From: Mugil cephalus
Taxonomy: Eukaryota > Chordata > Actinopteri > Mugiliformes > Mugilidae
Assembly (NCBI RefSeq): GCF_022458985.1
Contig: NC_061789.1
Location: forward strand, 3,389,501 to 3,453,500
Reading direction: 5' to 3'
Length of the DNA stretch: 64,000 nt
A program made the position numbers and the translations under genes. How positions within the stretch are numbered: the first letter of the stretch is position 1; each line of letters begins with the position of its first letter. The notes under the pieces were generated by a model. It was not told the origin of the DNA, searched no databases, and saw nothing but the letters and a program-made list of their open reading frames with translations. Below are positions 12,010 to 55,123 of this stretch, in pieces.

Positions 12010-15000
12010 ATGGAGCTGTCATCTATAGGAGACCAAGTGTTTGCAGTTGAGTCAATAACAAAGAAGAGAGTGAGGAAGGTGAGAACATTTTATTCCACTT
12101 CATGTAACTTACGTGACTTTATTCCCCCGTAGTGGAGGCATGCACGATAGGAGAAAAAACTAGGGCACGCACTTCACTTCTAGTTTTATATACTATATGT
12201 GTAATATTTTAATGCAACTGCGCCAAAGTTTTGCTGCTCAGCCTTTCTGCGGTTGTTGCTGCGGCATTAACGTGTTTTTGAAGGGGACCTACGCAGCTGT
12301 AGTAAGAAAATTTTTCTTTTTTTAAAAAAAGGAAGGGGGTGTGTATCCTGGAAGCGGGTGTGCGCGAACAGCGTGCGGGGAGCTGCGCACTTGATCTCAG
12401 CGGAAACTGCTGCGTAATGTCGCCGAGTCGCTGGTTGACAGCGACACGCGAAACGCATTCAACGCACAATGTGGATAAAACCCAAAGAAATGCGTCACCG
12501 ATTTATTTCGTGCGTTTATTTATTTATTTATTTATTTGTTCATTTGTGTATAAAATGTAAATAAAACACATTTGCAGAATTGCAGAATGTTTTACTTTCA
12601 TTCACGCTAAAAATAAAAATAAATAAATAAAATTTGAATAATGACAATAATAAAAAAAACAAACGTTGCGCAACCCCACGTTGTTTACATGTTCTCGCGT
12701 GGCCCCACCTATCCAGTGTTCTGTTCTAGAACGTGCGCGAACGTCGTGGGCAGGAGACCGGCTCGTGCTGCCATGTGCGAGAGAGAGAGAGATTGACGTC
12801 ACCAGAAATGTCCATGACCCCCCCCTCTCTCCTCCCCTTCCACGATTTAAAGTGACAGTCACCCCTTTTTTTATTTTTATATTTCACTGGATTTAAAGGG
12901 CCGGTGCTGTAAATGTTAACGAGTGAACGAAAAATCGGACGTTTGCTCTGGATCTCCACCTAAAAACGATGCAAAAAGTAAATTAGCAAAAGGGCGAAAG
13001 TGTCAAGAAAGCGAGTTTTAATTTCTACTGGATTTAAAGGGCCAGTTGTGTTAAAGCCACTTTGAGTGGATTTCAACGTAAAGAAATTGGCGAAAAATAA
13101 AGTAGCTAAAAAATAAATAAGCTAACAAGTAACTGAGCTGGTCAACAATGTTGAGTTAAATTGATTGATTGTTTTACTGGATTTAAAGGGCTGCTGGTGT
13201 AAATGCGTGGGAAGCTAAACGACAATGTTTACAGTTAATTTTATTGTATAAATGTATAAATATAAATAGTTTTAGTGCTGTTACCGTATGAGGGGAAAAC
13301 GCGCCATTTTAAAGTGACATTCACACCTTTTTTTATTTTTTACTGGATTTAAAGGGCCGCTGGTGTAAATGCGTGGAAACGAAAAACTTTGAGTTTATTC
13401 ATGAAAAATCTAATGTTTGCACTGGATTTCAACATAAATACTTATAAATGAATGAGCTGAATGGTCAACAACCAATTAAGTTGGTCGACTACGTTTACAG
13501 TTAAATTGATTGTATAAATGTCTAATAAAAAGGTACCTCTTTTTATGTTTCACTGGATCTAACTGGCTGCTTGTCTCCCTCCCCTCCCTTCCCCTCCCCT
13601 CCCCTCCCCCCTACTCCCGTCAGGGTAATGTGGAGTACCTTCTCAAATGGCAAGGATGGTCCCCGAAGTGAGTAATCCTTGAGTCACCAATGCACTGACA
13701 TCATCACTTCATTACATGCATACGTTTAATACCCGAGCAGCGTCTGGACACGAGGACTTGAATGTGTTTGTGTTTGCAGGTACAGCACTTGGGAACCAGA
13801 GGACAATATTTTAGACCCTCGTCTGGTTCTGGCCTACGAAGAGAAGTAAGAAAAATCCCTTTTATTCTAGTGGAGTACATATTTATATATATATATATAT
13901 ATAAATGAGAAAGGTGAATGGACTTGTGGGGGTTTTGCGTTTCACTGAATCACCTAAAGTATGCTACAAACTGTTGCTTTGTGAGTGTAAATGTGTAATA
14001 AAAAGTAGTTTCCCCTTCGTCATGTTGTCTCTAACGTCTTCTTTGTGTCTCTCAGTCAGGAGAAGATCCGAGCACTGGCCTATCGCAGGAAAGGTCTCAG
14101 ACCCAGGAGGCTCGTTCTGCGGGTAACAACAACCTACAACTCTTTCTACTATTAGTACTGACATACTTCAGCCATTAAAGGCTCACTCCAGTTACTTTTT
14201 ATGTCAAAATCTGTGCTAAATTTGGTGAACTTCATGTGTAGAATTGGAGGAATGCACATTTTAGTTATGCGTAATGATGCCTTTTTGTTTATGAACAAAC
14301 ATATCTAATAAAACTTGACAGTTTAGTGTTAATCTGAGATGGTGAGTGTGTTTAAAAAAGAAAAACCTCAACATGTTACCATGGTAATTATGTTAATACG
14401 CTGCTATCAGCCGTGCAGCCTCACAGAGCTGCTAACGTGGCCGTAGCCTCTTTCACAATAAATGTGGCTCGGAGGGAAAAGTTCAGGCCACTTGCAATGT
14501 ACTCGTTAGTCTGACGAACTCGTTTGGTATTTTTAATTAACTCTTGTCACAAAGCTAATGCCCTTACTTTGTGTTTGCAGTGGAATAAAGTGGTCAAAAC
14601 ACACACTGACAACAACATCGTAGTGATATTTTAAACTCTTGGCCTCATTGGACTGAGTAATAAATAATAACTCAGAATCTATGGGGTTTATTTGTAGAGG
14701 TTTTGTGTCCTTTTAAAGGGGCAGAGGTGCAGGTGTAGTGCACCAATATGTTAGAAATGTTCCAGTATTTTATGTCAGACTGTCACAACATAAGAAAAAC
14801 TAATATTGGTTACATATTGTAACCCTGGGTTCTGTGAGTACATATCTTAGTACGGTGCCATAAGGTGAGAGTGAGTTGTCTAATCATATATATACAATCT
14901 CATCGGCTCTTATTTTACTGTTTTTTATATTTGTACTACTTTGGCCAGGAGCTACCACCCAAAATTTCATTACATACACACATAATGACAATAAATTAAT

Positions 15001-16865
15001 CTTCAATGTTGGATAAATCCTAGCATCACATTTATTTAAGAGATTGTGTGGTACCTACACATGTAGCATAGCCTCTTAGCATGCTAACCATCTAGCCTGA
15101 TACATGGTGGCCTCTTCTGAAAGTGGTTCTCAAAGTTTTTAGATGCATTACATGTTTTTTGACCTTCTCCTACCTTTTTTTTTTTGTCCCAGAACATCTT
15201 CGCCATGGACCTCCGCAGCGCCCACAAGGTGACGGAGAAGCCCCCGCCTCGCCTCCGCCTCTCCCTCACCAGATCCATGAGCACCGACGTGGACCAGGTG
15301 GACCGTGGCAGCATGTACCGCCGCCAGGCCCGGAGGAGGATCAGGCAGAGGGTGGCGGCCAAGAGGCGGCAAGAGGCGGTGACCTCCAACAAACCCCTCC
15401 ATCCGCAGAGGAAGAAGATGGAGTCCATGGAGGAGGACTGGGGCGGCACCAGCGAAGAAGACAAGCAGTCTGAAAGCACCACCGAGGAGAGATGTGGAGA
15501 CAGTATATACGGTTGGTTTATTATAAGGTTTATTATAAGGTTTAAAAGTTTTTTTTTTTTTTGTAAATATGTTTAATTTGCTTCTCAAAAAGTTTCTTCC
15601 CACAAGGATGGAAGCTACTGAACACGTATATGTCACATCAAATTATGCAAAATACATACAAGTGCATTATGCATCAAATACATTGATACAACAGACTCGA
15701 CATTATCAAGAGGTTCCTTTATGACCTTTAACATTTTAACCCTCCTATTATTTATCTTTGGAGTCAATTTGACCCCAAATATCTAAATATTAGGGCTGGG
15801 GAAAAAATATCGATATGGCAGGATATCGCGATACTTTTTCTTCTGATACATTATTAATTTTGAATGTCTTAAATAAGAAAACAAAGAAACAAACAAAAAA
15901 TTGGAAATTTTTAAAGCTGCATTTAAAATTTCTCCGTGAAGAATATTGTAATATATCGCGATATTATAATATCACAATGACTAGTGACTCAAGTATCGCG
16001 ATACGTATTGTATCGTGACACTGGGGCCCAACATGATACATGTTACTATTCTTGATAATAGTTTTTCATATCAAATGTTATAGGTAACAAGATTATGTAC
16101 TTAGACTTCATATAAAGCCACTTAAAGACGTGTCTTTTCATTTTAAGGCCAATCAGTGAGATTTTGTGGTGATTTCTCTGGAATCTAACATGTATTCAGG
16201 ATGGAAACCTGACACATAAACTCGGGGTCATTGCCGGATTGCAGTGATAAAAAGTGTAATAGGAGGGTTAAAAATGAACCTCTTGTCTTTAAGGTCCGTC
16301 TGAGTGCAGCTCACCTCCGTTGCTGGAGCGACAGGACTTGGAGATGAAGGAGGAGGAGGAGGAGGAGGAGGAGAAGGTGGATGACGACTTGATGCCGGGA
16401 AGCGCAGCAACGTGGATGGACGGACCGGATGACGACACAAGACGGGAACAGACATTTGACCAGTCGAGGGATGGCAGCGGCTCGGCGTCTGAGACCGGGC
16501 CGGGGGATGCGGTTTCCGTGGGCGACAGGTCAGACTGGGGCGGCGAGGAAGAGGGCGAGGAGGCGGAGCTTCCCAGAGCAGAAAAGAGCGTCTTTTATCC
16601 GAGAAGCAACGCGACTTCTGTGATAGTGAGCGTCAAGGGGAGCGGCGAGGCGGTTGCCGAGGACGACAACGCCGTCTGCTCCACTGATGCTGACACTCAC
16701 AGTGTTACCACGACGACACTGGGCAGTCAGACTCCTCCTCCTCCTCTTCCAGCTGCAGGAAAGCATCGTCCCGGGGAGGTGATTGTTACGAATGTGACTA
16801 TAAACTCCCTGACGGTGACGATTCAAGAAGCCACGGTGGCCGAAGGCTTCTTTAAAGGATACTGA
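12010..16865 (+). CDS. cbx7: Chromobox protein, Polycomb (CBX7-type), complete
   Basis: Exons 12,010-12,078; 13,624-13,667; 13,780-13,845; 14,056-14,122; 15,193-15,511; 16,294-16,865 (TGA 16,863-16,865), 1,137 bases, 378 residues, all phases consistent. It is a PRC1 subunit whose chromodomain binds H3K27me3 in the nucleus. The start MELSSIGDQVFAVESI is typical of Polycomb CBX proteins; the aromatic cage Phe11, Trp32, Trp35 is present; the chromodomain spans about residues 10-62. An NIFAMDLRSAHK segment resembles human CBX7 (RLYSMDLRSSHK), which favours CBX7 over CBX2/4/8. A basic stretch and an acidic run (exon 6) follow, then a C-terminal Pc box (VIVTNVTINSLTVTIQEA, about residues 351-368) for RING1 binding. 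It is longer than human CBX7 (251 residues) because of the middle region. Donor 5 (GGTTGG) is weak. The teleost paralogue (a or b) cannot be told. Confidence 0.93.
12079..13623 (+). other. cbx7: cbx7 intron 1, containing a tandem repeat array
   Basis: GTGAGA donor and CAG acceptor. The first part is GC-rich like the promoter. The second half is an array with the core actggatttaaagggcc (see the next entry). The acceptor is preceded by a (CCCCT)n-like tract at about 13,574-13,612. No coding sequence is seen. Confidence 0.85.
12840..13570 (+). repeat. Tandem array in cbx7 intron 1 (about five copies, near 120-200 bases each)
   Basis: The core cactggatttaaagggcc, or a close variant, occurs near 12,884, 13,027, 13,177 and 13,341, with a diverged fifth (cactggatctaactggctg) near 13,551. 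Cores are preceded by T-rich sequence and most are followed by (g)gtgtaaatg(c/t). Two copies also share gatttaaagtgaca or ttttaaagtgacat upstream. Confidence 0.75.
14123..15192 (+). other. cbx7: cbx7 intron 4
   Basis: GTAACA donor and CCCAG acceptor. It contains one copy of a dispersed repeat (ggttacatattgtaaccc, about 14,808). No exon is recognised. Confidence 0.85.
14800..14900. mobile_element. Dispersed repeat copy 1 (ggttac...gtaacc family)
   Basis: Contains attggttacatattgtaac followed by cctgggttctgtgagtac. The same palindromic core recurs at 29,210, 29,590 and, reversed, 40,745. It is short and non-coding, resembling a fish MITE or SINE end. Confidence 0.6.
15512..16293 (+). other. 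cbx7: cbx7 intron 5
   Basis: GTTGGT donor (weak) and TTTAAG acceptor. It includes a repeat rich in atatcgcgata (15,795-16,025). No coding content is seen. Confidence 0.8.
15795..16025. mobile_element. MITE-like repeat with palindromic ATCGCGAT words
   Basis: Begins gggctggggaaaaaatatcg, contains aggatatcgcgatact and, inverted towards the far end, tatcgcgatacgtattgta, ending near ctggggccc. A shortened relative lies at about 43,148-43,250. Self-complementary ends and no coding content suggest a miniature inverted-repeat element. Confidence 0.6.
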
Positions 16866-19085
16866 AGTAACAGCAATTATCCACAAACAAAAAAAAAAAA
16901 AAACAAGATGAACAAGTCCAGTTGTCCCTGCTTCATCTTGGTTTTTTTTTGTGGATGAACCATGACGTGGATGACGAGAAGCTTCACAGACACCATGATT
17001 AGACTCTCCGCTCATTTTGTACATGTAAATAGTCGTGTATGTAAGATAAATTCCACATGTTTACAAAGCTACTCATTTCCTACCGGGTTCAGTGAAGACA
17101 TTATTGTCTTTGCATTCAAAAAAAAAAACAACAAAAAAAAGTGGCTCGTTTATTCAAAGGAAAAAGGATCCAAGGCCCCGTTCACACCTTCCTTTAACAT
17201 CCGACCTGAGAGATCTGATCACAAGTGTCCAGGTTCAAGTACAAACTTTTTCACATCTAGAAAAGTGATTCCTTTGGTCCTGGGTCCCATTAAAGAGTTT
17301 AACTCATTCATTTATCCACCATTAGAAATAAATAATCATTAGTAATGAGCCTTTTAAAATATTCTCTCCTTGTAGCTGTTAACTAACTAAATCATAAATA
17401 AATGTAAACTAGATTTAGATTATTTAATGAGCAAAGTGAGCATAGTGTCTTTATTGACCCCTTCAGTTTGTAAACAGTGTGATGTATTTTTGAGGGGCGG
17501 AGCTTAGCTGGAGGCAAAACATCTAATACACTAACACCAATTACTGTATTTCAATGGACCTTTTTTAGCGAGAATGGACGAGTTAAACTCATATTTCAGA
17601 GAACATAATAATAAACTCACTCCCTGAGATATTTTAACACTTTTCTTTTTTATTGTACTCTCACTCTCACTCACTGGTCTTCCTTTATCAAGTGAAGCCT
17701 CTCCGACGAAGATATTACAATAAGTAAGTGTGGAGGGGGACGTAGCAAACGCAACTTCTGCTTGGACACCCCTGAAACACACAACTAATGTTGAGTTGGC
17801 TAGTAGGTTAGCATTAGCATTAACATGTAACAAGAATCCCCTGAATAATTATTAACTTAATGTAATTTCAGTCAAAATTTAGTCAAATCCATAATGTTTT
17901 CCGGGCTGAAACTGATGATGTAAAAACATATTAATGTTTTCCGACATGAAATGTTTGCATTGTTTATTGTCTCACTTCAATCCTTTCTGCTAATTGCCAA
18001 AGCCAAATTAAAGTTGTCTTTAACTGGCAGTGGCTGGTATGTGATAAAACTTCAAGGTAGTATTTTTGATTTTTCGACATTTTCATGGTTGAAAGTGACT
18101 GTTCGCCTCCAACTTCCCTCCGTTTTGCCTCCAGCTGATGTTGGTAGGTCATGAATGGGTCTATTTACCAGAGATCTCTGCGTCAAACAGCTCAGTTTAT
18201 GGAAGTTTTCAGTGTTCAAAAAATGTTAAGCATTGTCTCTAAAATAACTAACGTCACACTAGAGAACAGTCAGTAAATAATAACTTCCGATGTGTGTGAT
18301 TTTTAGTGACTTGGCCGACCGGTTGTGATCAGATATTTGAGGTTGGATGTTAATTCCAGGTCCGACCGGAGCCTCAGTAGCAGGTTTCATTCCTAAGAGA
18401 CGATGTTGAGACCTCAAATAATTCGATGCAGCTACTTTCTTTCCAGTTCTCTCCAGTGCTTTCCAGACAGACGTCGGTCTCAAACTCAAACCTGTTCTCG
18501 GGGCTCGTTTTCAGTCGCTCCTCTTTCTTACTGATAACATTTTGTAAAGATGTTTTTTTTTGTTGTTGCTGTTGTATTTCTATATCCTTTTTTTTTTTTT
18601 TTTTGTGCCTCTAGTGTTTGCACAGAGCGAACCGCATGCTACATCAGTCGTTGCCTCTCGTACACAAAGCCCCGTCCTTCGCTTTGTTCTAGTGGTTTAT
18701 TTCTGTCACAAAAGAAATGAATCAAAAAAAAAAAGAATTAATGCCTGCCGCTTTTTAGATGAACTTCTGCATTTCAAGGATGCACAAAAGAGACGTGTTT
18801 GCTGCTGTCTGTCTGTCCGTCCTGTAACTTTTCAAGTATGAAACGCTACCTGGTTCTATTTTTGTATTACCATCTGATAACTGATAAGAGCAGATATCAG
18901 CTTGTTCTTGTCCACTGTGTAGGTACGTCGGGTCGGACCGTAGTGAGCTCTTATTTATTGCATGTCACATGTATAAGCTAAAATAACCTACGTCACTCAA
19001 TGTGTCGCACTCTGACCAAGTCTTCTCTCTGAAAACCCGTTTTTATTTTGACTGTATTTCCAATAAATATGTACTAAAAATAAAA
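16866..19085 (+). other. cbx7: cbx7 3'UTR (probable), with an inserted TIR element
   Basis: The stop codon is followed by 2.2 kb without coding content, ending at a good signal AATAAA at 19,062-19,067. Earlier signals (AATAAA about 17,327-17,332 and 17,397) would give short 3'UTRs. A repeat at about 17,170-18,375 occupies most of the longer version. Which end is used cannot be told from sequence. Confidence 0.55.
17170..18375. mobile_element. Non-autonomous element with inverted ends, inside the cbx7 3'UTR
   Basis: The left end carries taacatccgacctgagagat then ctgatcacaa (near 17,196). The right end carries its inverted counterpart ttgtgatcagatatttgagg then ttggatgttaat (near 18,323). There are about 1.1 kb between, with no intact transposase. 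Related ends (tattaacatccatcagtctg then atcacaaatg) flank 34,575-35,425. Confidence 0.6.
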
Positions 19086-19213
19086 TAAAAAGCGAAGCCT
19101 CTGGGAGTGTCTTTACAGCGGAGAGCAACATGAAAGATCAAAGATTAGAGTCAAGACTTAGAAATCATATCAGAGTTTATCTATAGTGTCACTTAAAAAC
19201 CTCTCAGACTATT

Positions 19214-19800
19214 AGGGAAGGAAGGAAAGATGGAAAGAATGAAAGAGGGAAGGAAGGAATGAGGGAATGGAAGTAGGGAGAAAAGAAAGATGGAAGAAAG
19301 GAATGAAAGAAGGAAAGAAAGTAGGAAGGAATGAAATAAGGATAAGAAGGGGGAAGGGAACGAAAGAAGGAAGGAAGGAATGAGGGAATCAAAGAAGGAA
19401 GGAAAGAAAGGGAATGAAATAGGAAAGAGTGGGAAGGAATTTAATAAGGAAAGAAGGGAGGGAGGGAAGAAGGAAAGAATGATGGAAGAAAGGAATGGAA
19501 GAAGAAATTAATTGACAAAAGAAGGAAGAAGGGAATGAAAGACTGAAAGAAAGACAGAGGGAATGAAAGAAGGAAGGAGTGAATCAAAGAAGTAATGAAG
19601 GAAGAATGAAAGAAGGAAGGAGGGAGTTTGCTCTGGTGCAACTAGGGGATGAAAGAAGGAAAGATGGAAGGAAGGAAAGAAACAAACGAACAAACAAAAG
19701 GAAAGGAGGGAATGAAAGAAGGAAAGGAAGAAAGACTGAATGAAAGACTGAAAGAAAGATGAAGGGAATGAAGGAATGAGGGAATCAAGGAAGGAAGCAA
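19214..19800. repeat. Purine-rich (GGAA/GAAA/GAAT)n satellite
   Basis: Nearly 600 bases of almost pure purine on the plus strand, in words such as ggaagg, gaaaga, gaatga. It is imperfect, with a short interruption (ttgctctggtgcaactagg) near 19,627. Confidence 0.95.
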
Positions 19801-20589
19801 GACAAGTGGTTCTAACAGAACAGCTAAAGAAGAACAGACACTGGGAACAAGGATTCACTGACTTTAAAACTCACAGATACGAACAAATGATTGATTTTCT
19901 TGATTAAATAAATATACTAGGATACTATTCCTATTCATTTGTTTGGCTTCTGTTTGTCTACTTTAAGGAGAGGTTTCTACACATTTTCCTTTTTTATACC
20001 TTGAATACTGATGTTACCGTTTGTCGCCACTAGATGTCGCATCGCTCTCAGTAAAGACGCATGAGTACGTTTCACTCGTGATGTTTGCAGCAGTGGTGTA
20101 GTATAATACTAAATAGTTTTCAACAAGGCTGAAAATCTTAAAGAGATTTATGGGAAAAAGGTGGAAGGAAGAAGCATTTATCTGTCGTGTTATATTCTCC
20201 TACACTGGGACCTAATTTACCTCTCTAATAAAACACTTTTATTCTCATTGACCAATTGAGGCAGAATCAAAAGTAAACTCTCTTCTTTTCTTCTCAATTA
20301 CTGTTCGGTTTGCGTTAGATTTCAACCAAAAAAATCTTATTTCTAATGACACAGTTTTATAGAGATTAGATTCTATGATTAAGTCTATAGCTGTGACGCT
20401 CCACTCTGTGGCTATTATCACTAAAAGTCTATTTTCATTTATCTTTTAGGATCAATGGAATGAAGCCTCGGAGTTTCTGTCTATTCCTTGTTATCAGTTC
20501 CTTTGAGAACCACTCCTAATCTAAGACTCCTTGCTGTTCATGTTTAGGCTAAACTCTCTGAGAGGATTCCCAGAACCGTCAGGAATAGA

Positions 20590-21405
20590 GGGAATGCACG
20601 TGACGTCACAGCCAGTGGAGTCTCCATGGTTACGGCCACTGAGCGGCAAAAAGTGACAGTTAAACATGGAGATTAGCAGCATTAGTTTGAATCATAAGCT
20701 TTAATACCGTATAAATTTAATAATAATAATAATAAAAAAAAATGTTAAGGGCTGTTGTGTGATTGACTGAACCAACAGATAAGAAAATAAGTCAGAGATA
20801 TATTTTTACAGATATCTGCCAAAGAAAAAGGAAGTAAATGTATCGCTGCCTTAGAAGAAACAACTGGAATCCAGACACAGAAACCTGGTGTTGTGGTTCA
20901 CATTAAATGTCAGGTAATATTAATTTATGCTGTATTCGTTGATGAAGTCATACCTTAAATTCCTTCTTACGTTACGTTCTGCAGGGCTGTCAGATACGTT
21001 TGTCCACGTTGTTGTTTTGGCAGTTAGTCGACACTATTTCAGTTCCAACAATAAATGACAATAAAACGGAATATTTGTGATAACTCCTCGCCATCCTTTT
21101 AACACTACAGTACTGTTTGGCTAACGTTACTTCTCAGTAAAGCTCTTAGCGTTAGCATCTTTTATTCAGCTATTTAGCATAACTGAAATGACCTAAAACT
21201 AACTGAAACTGAGGCTAATCCACTTTTCTAAATCCATACTAGTTCATACGGATCATTGTCGAGTACAATTGTTCTTAATTTGATCTGATAATCCACATTT
21301 TTCCCGGTCTCTCTGTGCATTTACGGACACATTTCACCGTTTCTGCCTCTCAAGGGGCGTGGCCCGGTACGGAAGTGACGTCATATTTACCTGTAGTTGA
21401 AGGAG
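20590..21405. mobile_element. TIR-element copy A (tgacgtca ends)
   Basis: Starts with gtgacgtcacagcc and tctccatggttacggcc, and ends with ggaagtgacgtcat. It shares cagacacagaaacctggtg then ttgtggttcacatt with the copy in ep300 intron 17 (37,780-39,150). There is no coding capacity and the two copies are well diverged. Confidence 0.7.
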
Positions 21406-21424
21406 GTCTCTCATTTCAGCTTTA

Positions 21425-21555
21425 TTTTTCAGCGTTTCAGCCAGTAACGCGTTACTCTAATCTGACCACTTTTTCCAGTAATGAGTAATCTGACTCGTTA
21501 CTATTTCCAAACCAGTAATCAGATTAAAGTTACTTGTCCAAATCAACTGGGCGTT
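21425..21555. mobile_element. Short repeat copy (gtaacgcgttac family)
   Basis: Contains agtaacgcgttactctaatc and ccagtaatcagattaaagtt. Inverted counterparts (agtaatctgattac; cgttactggaaaaaagtggt) occur at 63,300-63,560. It resembles a familiar fish MITE. Confidence 0.6.
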
Positions 21556-21819
21556 GAAAAAAATAGGTACAAAAAATAGATTTCACTGTACATTGTACAG
21601 TGACACAAACGAGCATATAAATTCCCTTTAAGTTCTGATTAAATTGTTGACGTCCATTTGTGAATTCATATTTGAAAGGTTATGACTATGACTCTAATGA
21701 ATTTAACGCTCGGTTCTGCTCTGCAGCGGAAGGATGCTACATCCATTGCCATGGTGACGAGTCCAAGACGAAGGACGACAGGACGTGTGGGACAAAAAGA
21801 AGCAGCCACATCCAGGACA

Positions 21820-23123
21820 CGTGACTATTATTGGTAATTTTCATTTTATTATAAAAAAACAAAACAAAAAAAAAAAACAAAAACAGTATTTGAGTCCACA
21901 GTTTCCTTTGTACAGTAAAAAATATTAAATTAAACTCCCAAAGTTCTTAAAGATAAAGAGGATGGAGTTTGTGGTAAGGACGCGGGGAGGGGGGGTATTT
22001 AAAGTCCAAAGGGAAGCAGCAAAAAGGGGACGAGGCAGAAAGAGACGCCTTCTTTCGCCTCATTTCTGTGCAACACAGTTCATTTGGATCGACATCCTCT
22101 GTTTTACGGCAAACAGCAGAATCCTAGAAAACACTAAAAGGAGCCCCCACCCCATCCCACCCCCCCCCAAAAAAACATTTTATTTGTACTATCATATCAT
22201 CCCCAGCCCCATGTACTCAAAAATGTTACAGGCACACAGGTATGCACCGCCCCTCCCCACGCCTCCACGTCAAGTGTCTTTTTAAAGGAAGGAGGGCGCA
22301 CACATTCGAGGGAGAGGGCTCGCATGTTCGCCAGCAGAGAGAGAAAGAGGGAGGGTCTCAACCCCCCCTCCAAAAAACAAACAAAAAAAAAACTCGGATA
22401 AAATACTCGACGTCGTCTCCGCCTGCAAAGAGACGACCTCAAGATCTAAAGTGAAAGAAACATCTTCCCCTCCGTCTCTTAACAGTCTTTAACAAAAATA
22501 TATTTCTATTACGAATTGTAGCAGTCTCAGGGTACAGAATACACCCCCCACCCCACAAGGAGAAAAAAAAAACAATAAATAAAGCATTTAAAAACAGAAA
22601 AAGGAAGATATGCATGAAAAATAATAATCACAGACTGGATGTTGTGAAAAAAAAAAAAACCTTTGCATTAAATCGTTCTTTAATTTTAACCGCGTTTAAA
22701 ATCTTAAAAACACTCATTTTAAAAAAAAAAAAGAAAAAAGGCAAGTACTTCTTATTTAATCCCCGAAAATATCATACTCTGTAAGAGGTGGCGCTGGGGT
22801 GAGGGTGGAGGGTGGTGGTGGCGGGTCTCTTTGTCCACAATTGGCAAAAAATAAAAAATAATAATAATAATATATATTAACAGCAATAACTTACAATTCA
22901 TTTATTCTAATTCATTTAAACGACTGCTTCTTGATTTATTGTTCATCTCCCATAGGAAGTTCAGTTCAATGCATCTTTATTGAGAACATTTTAAATAACA
23001 TTTAATAATAGTATAAAAAGGAAAAGAAAGGCTAAGTAATAACAATAACACTGTCCTGGGTGAGTGCAGTTTGTGCGAAAGAATCACCGACACTTTAAAA
23101 AACAAAAAGAAGAAGAAGTCGTT
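21820..23123 (-). other. ep300: ep300 3'UTR
   Basis: Lies downstream of the stop at 23,124-23,126. On the minus strand AATAAA occurs at several points, including 22,976-22,981, 22,179-22,184 and 21,845-21,850; the last was used for the boundary here. The region is rich in A and C runs on the plus strand and has no coding content. The true end is uncertain. Confidence 0.5.

Positions 23124-55123
<32,000 letters not shown>

Larger units (their letters stand above)
19086..21819. other. Spacer between the convergent cbx7 and ep300 genes
   Basis: It holds a purine-rich satellite (19,214-19,800), a TIR-element copy (20,590-21,405) and a short repeat copy (21,425-21,555). I see no exon. Open frames across the purine satellite are artefacts of its composition. 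Confidence 0.75.

Noticed and set aside
12010..16865. Assignment to CBX2, CBX4 or CBX8
   Set aside because: The MDLRSAHK segment and chromodomain details fit CBX7 best; the AT-hook of CBX2 and the SUMO-binding features of CBX4 were not seen.
19204..19858. Minus-strand open frames rich in Ser/Phe/Pro/Leu
   Set aside because: They are translations of the purine satellite without start context or similarity.
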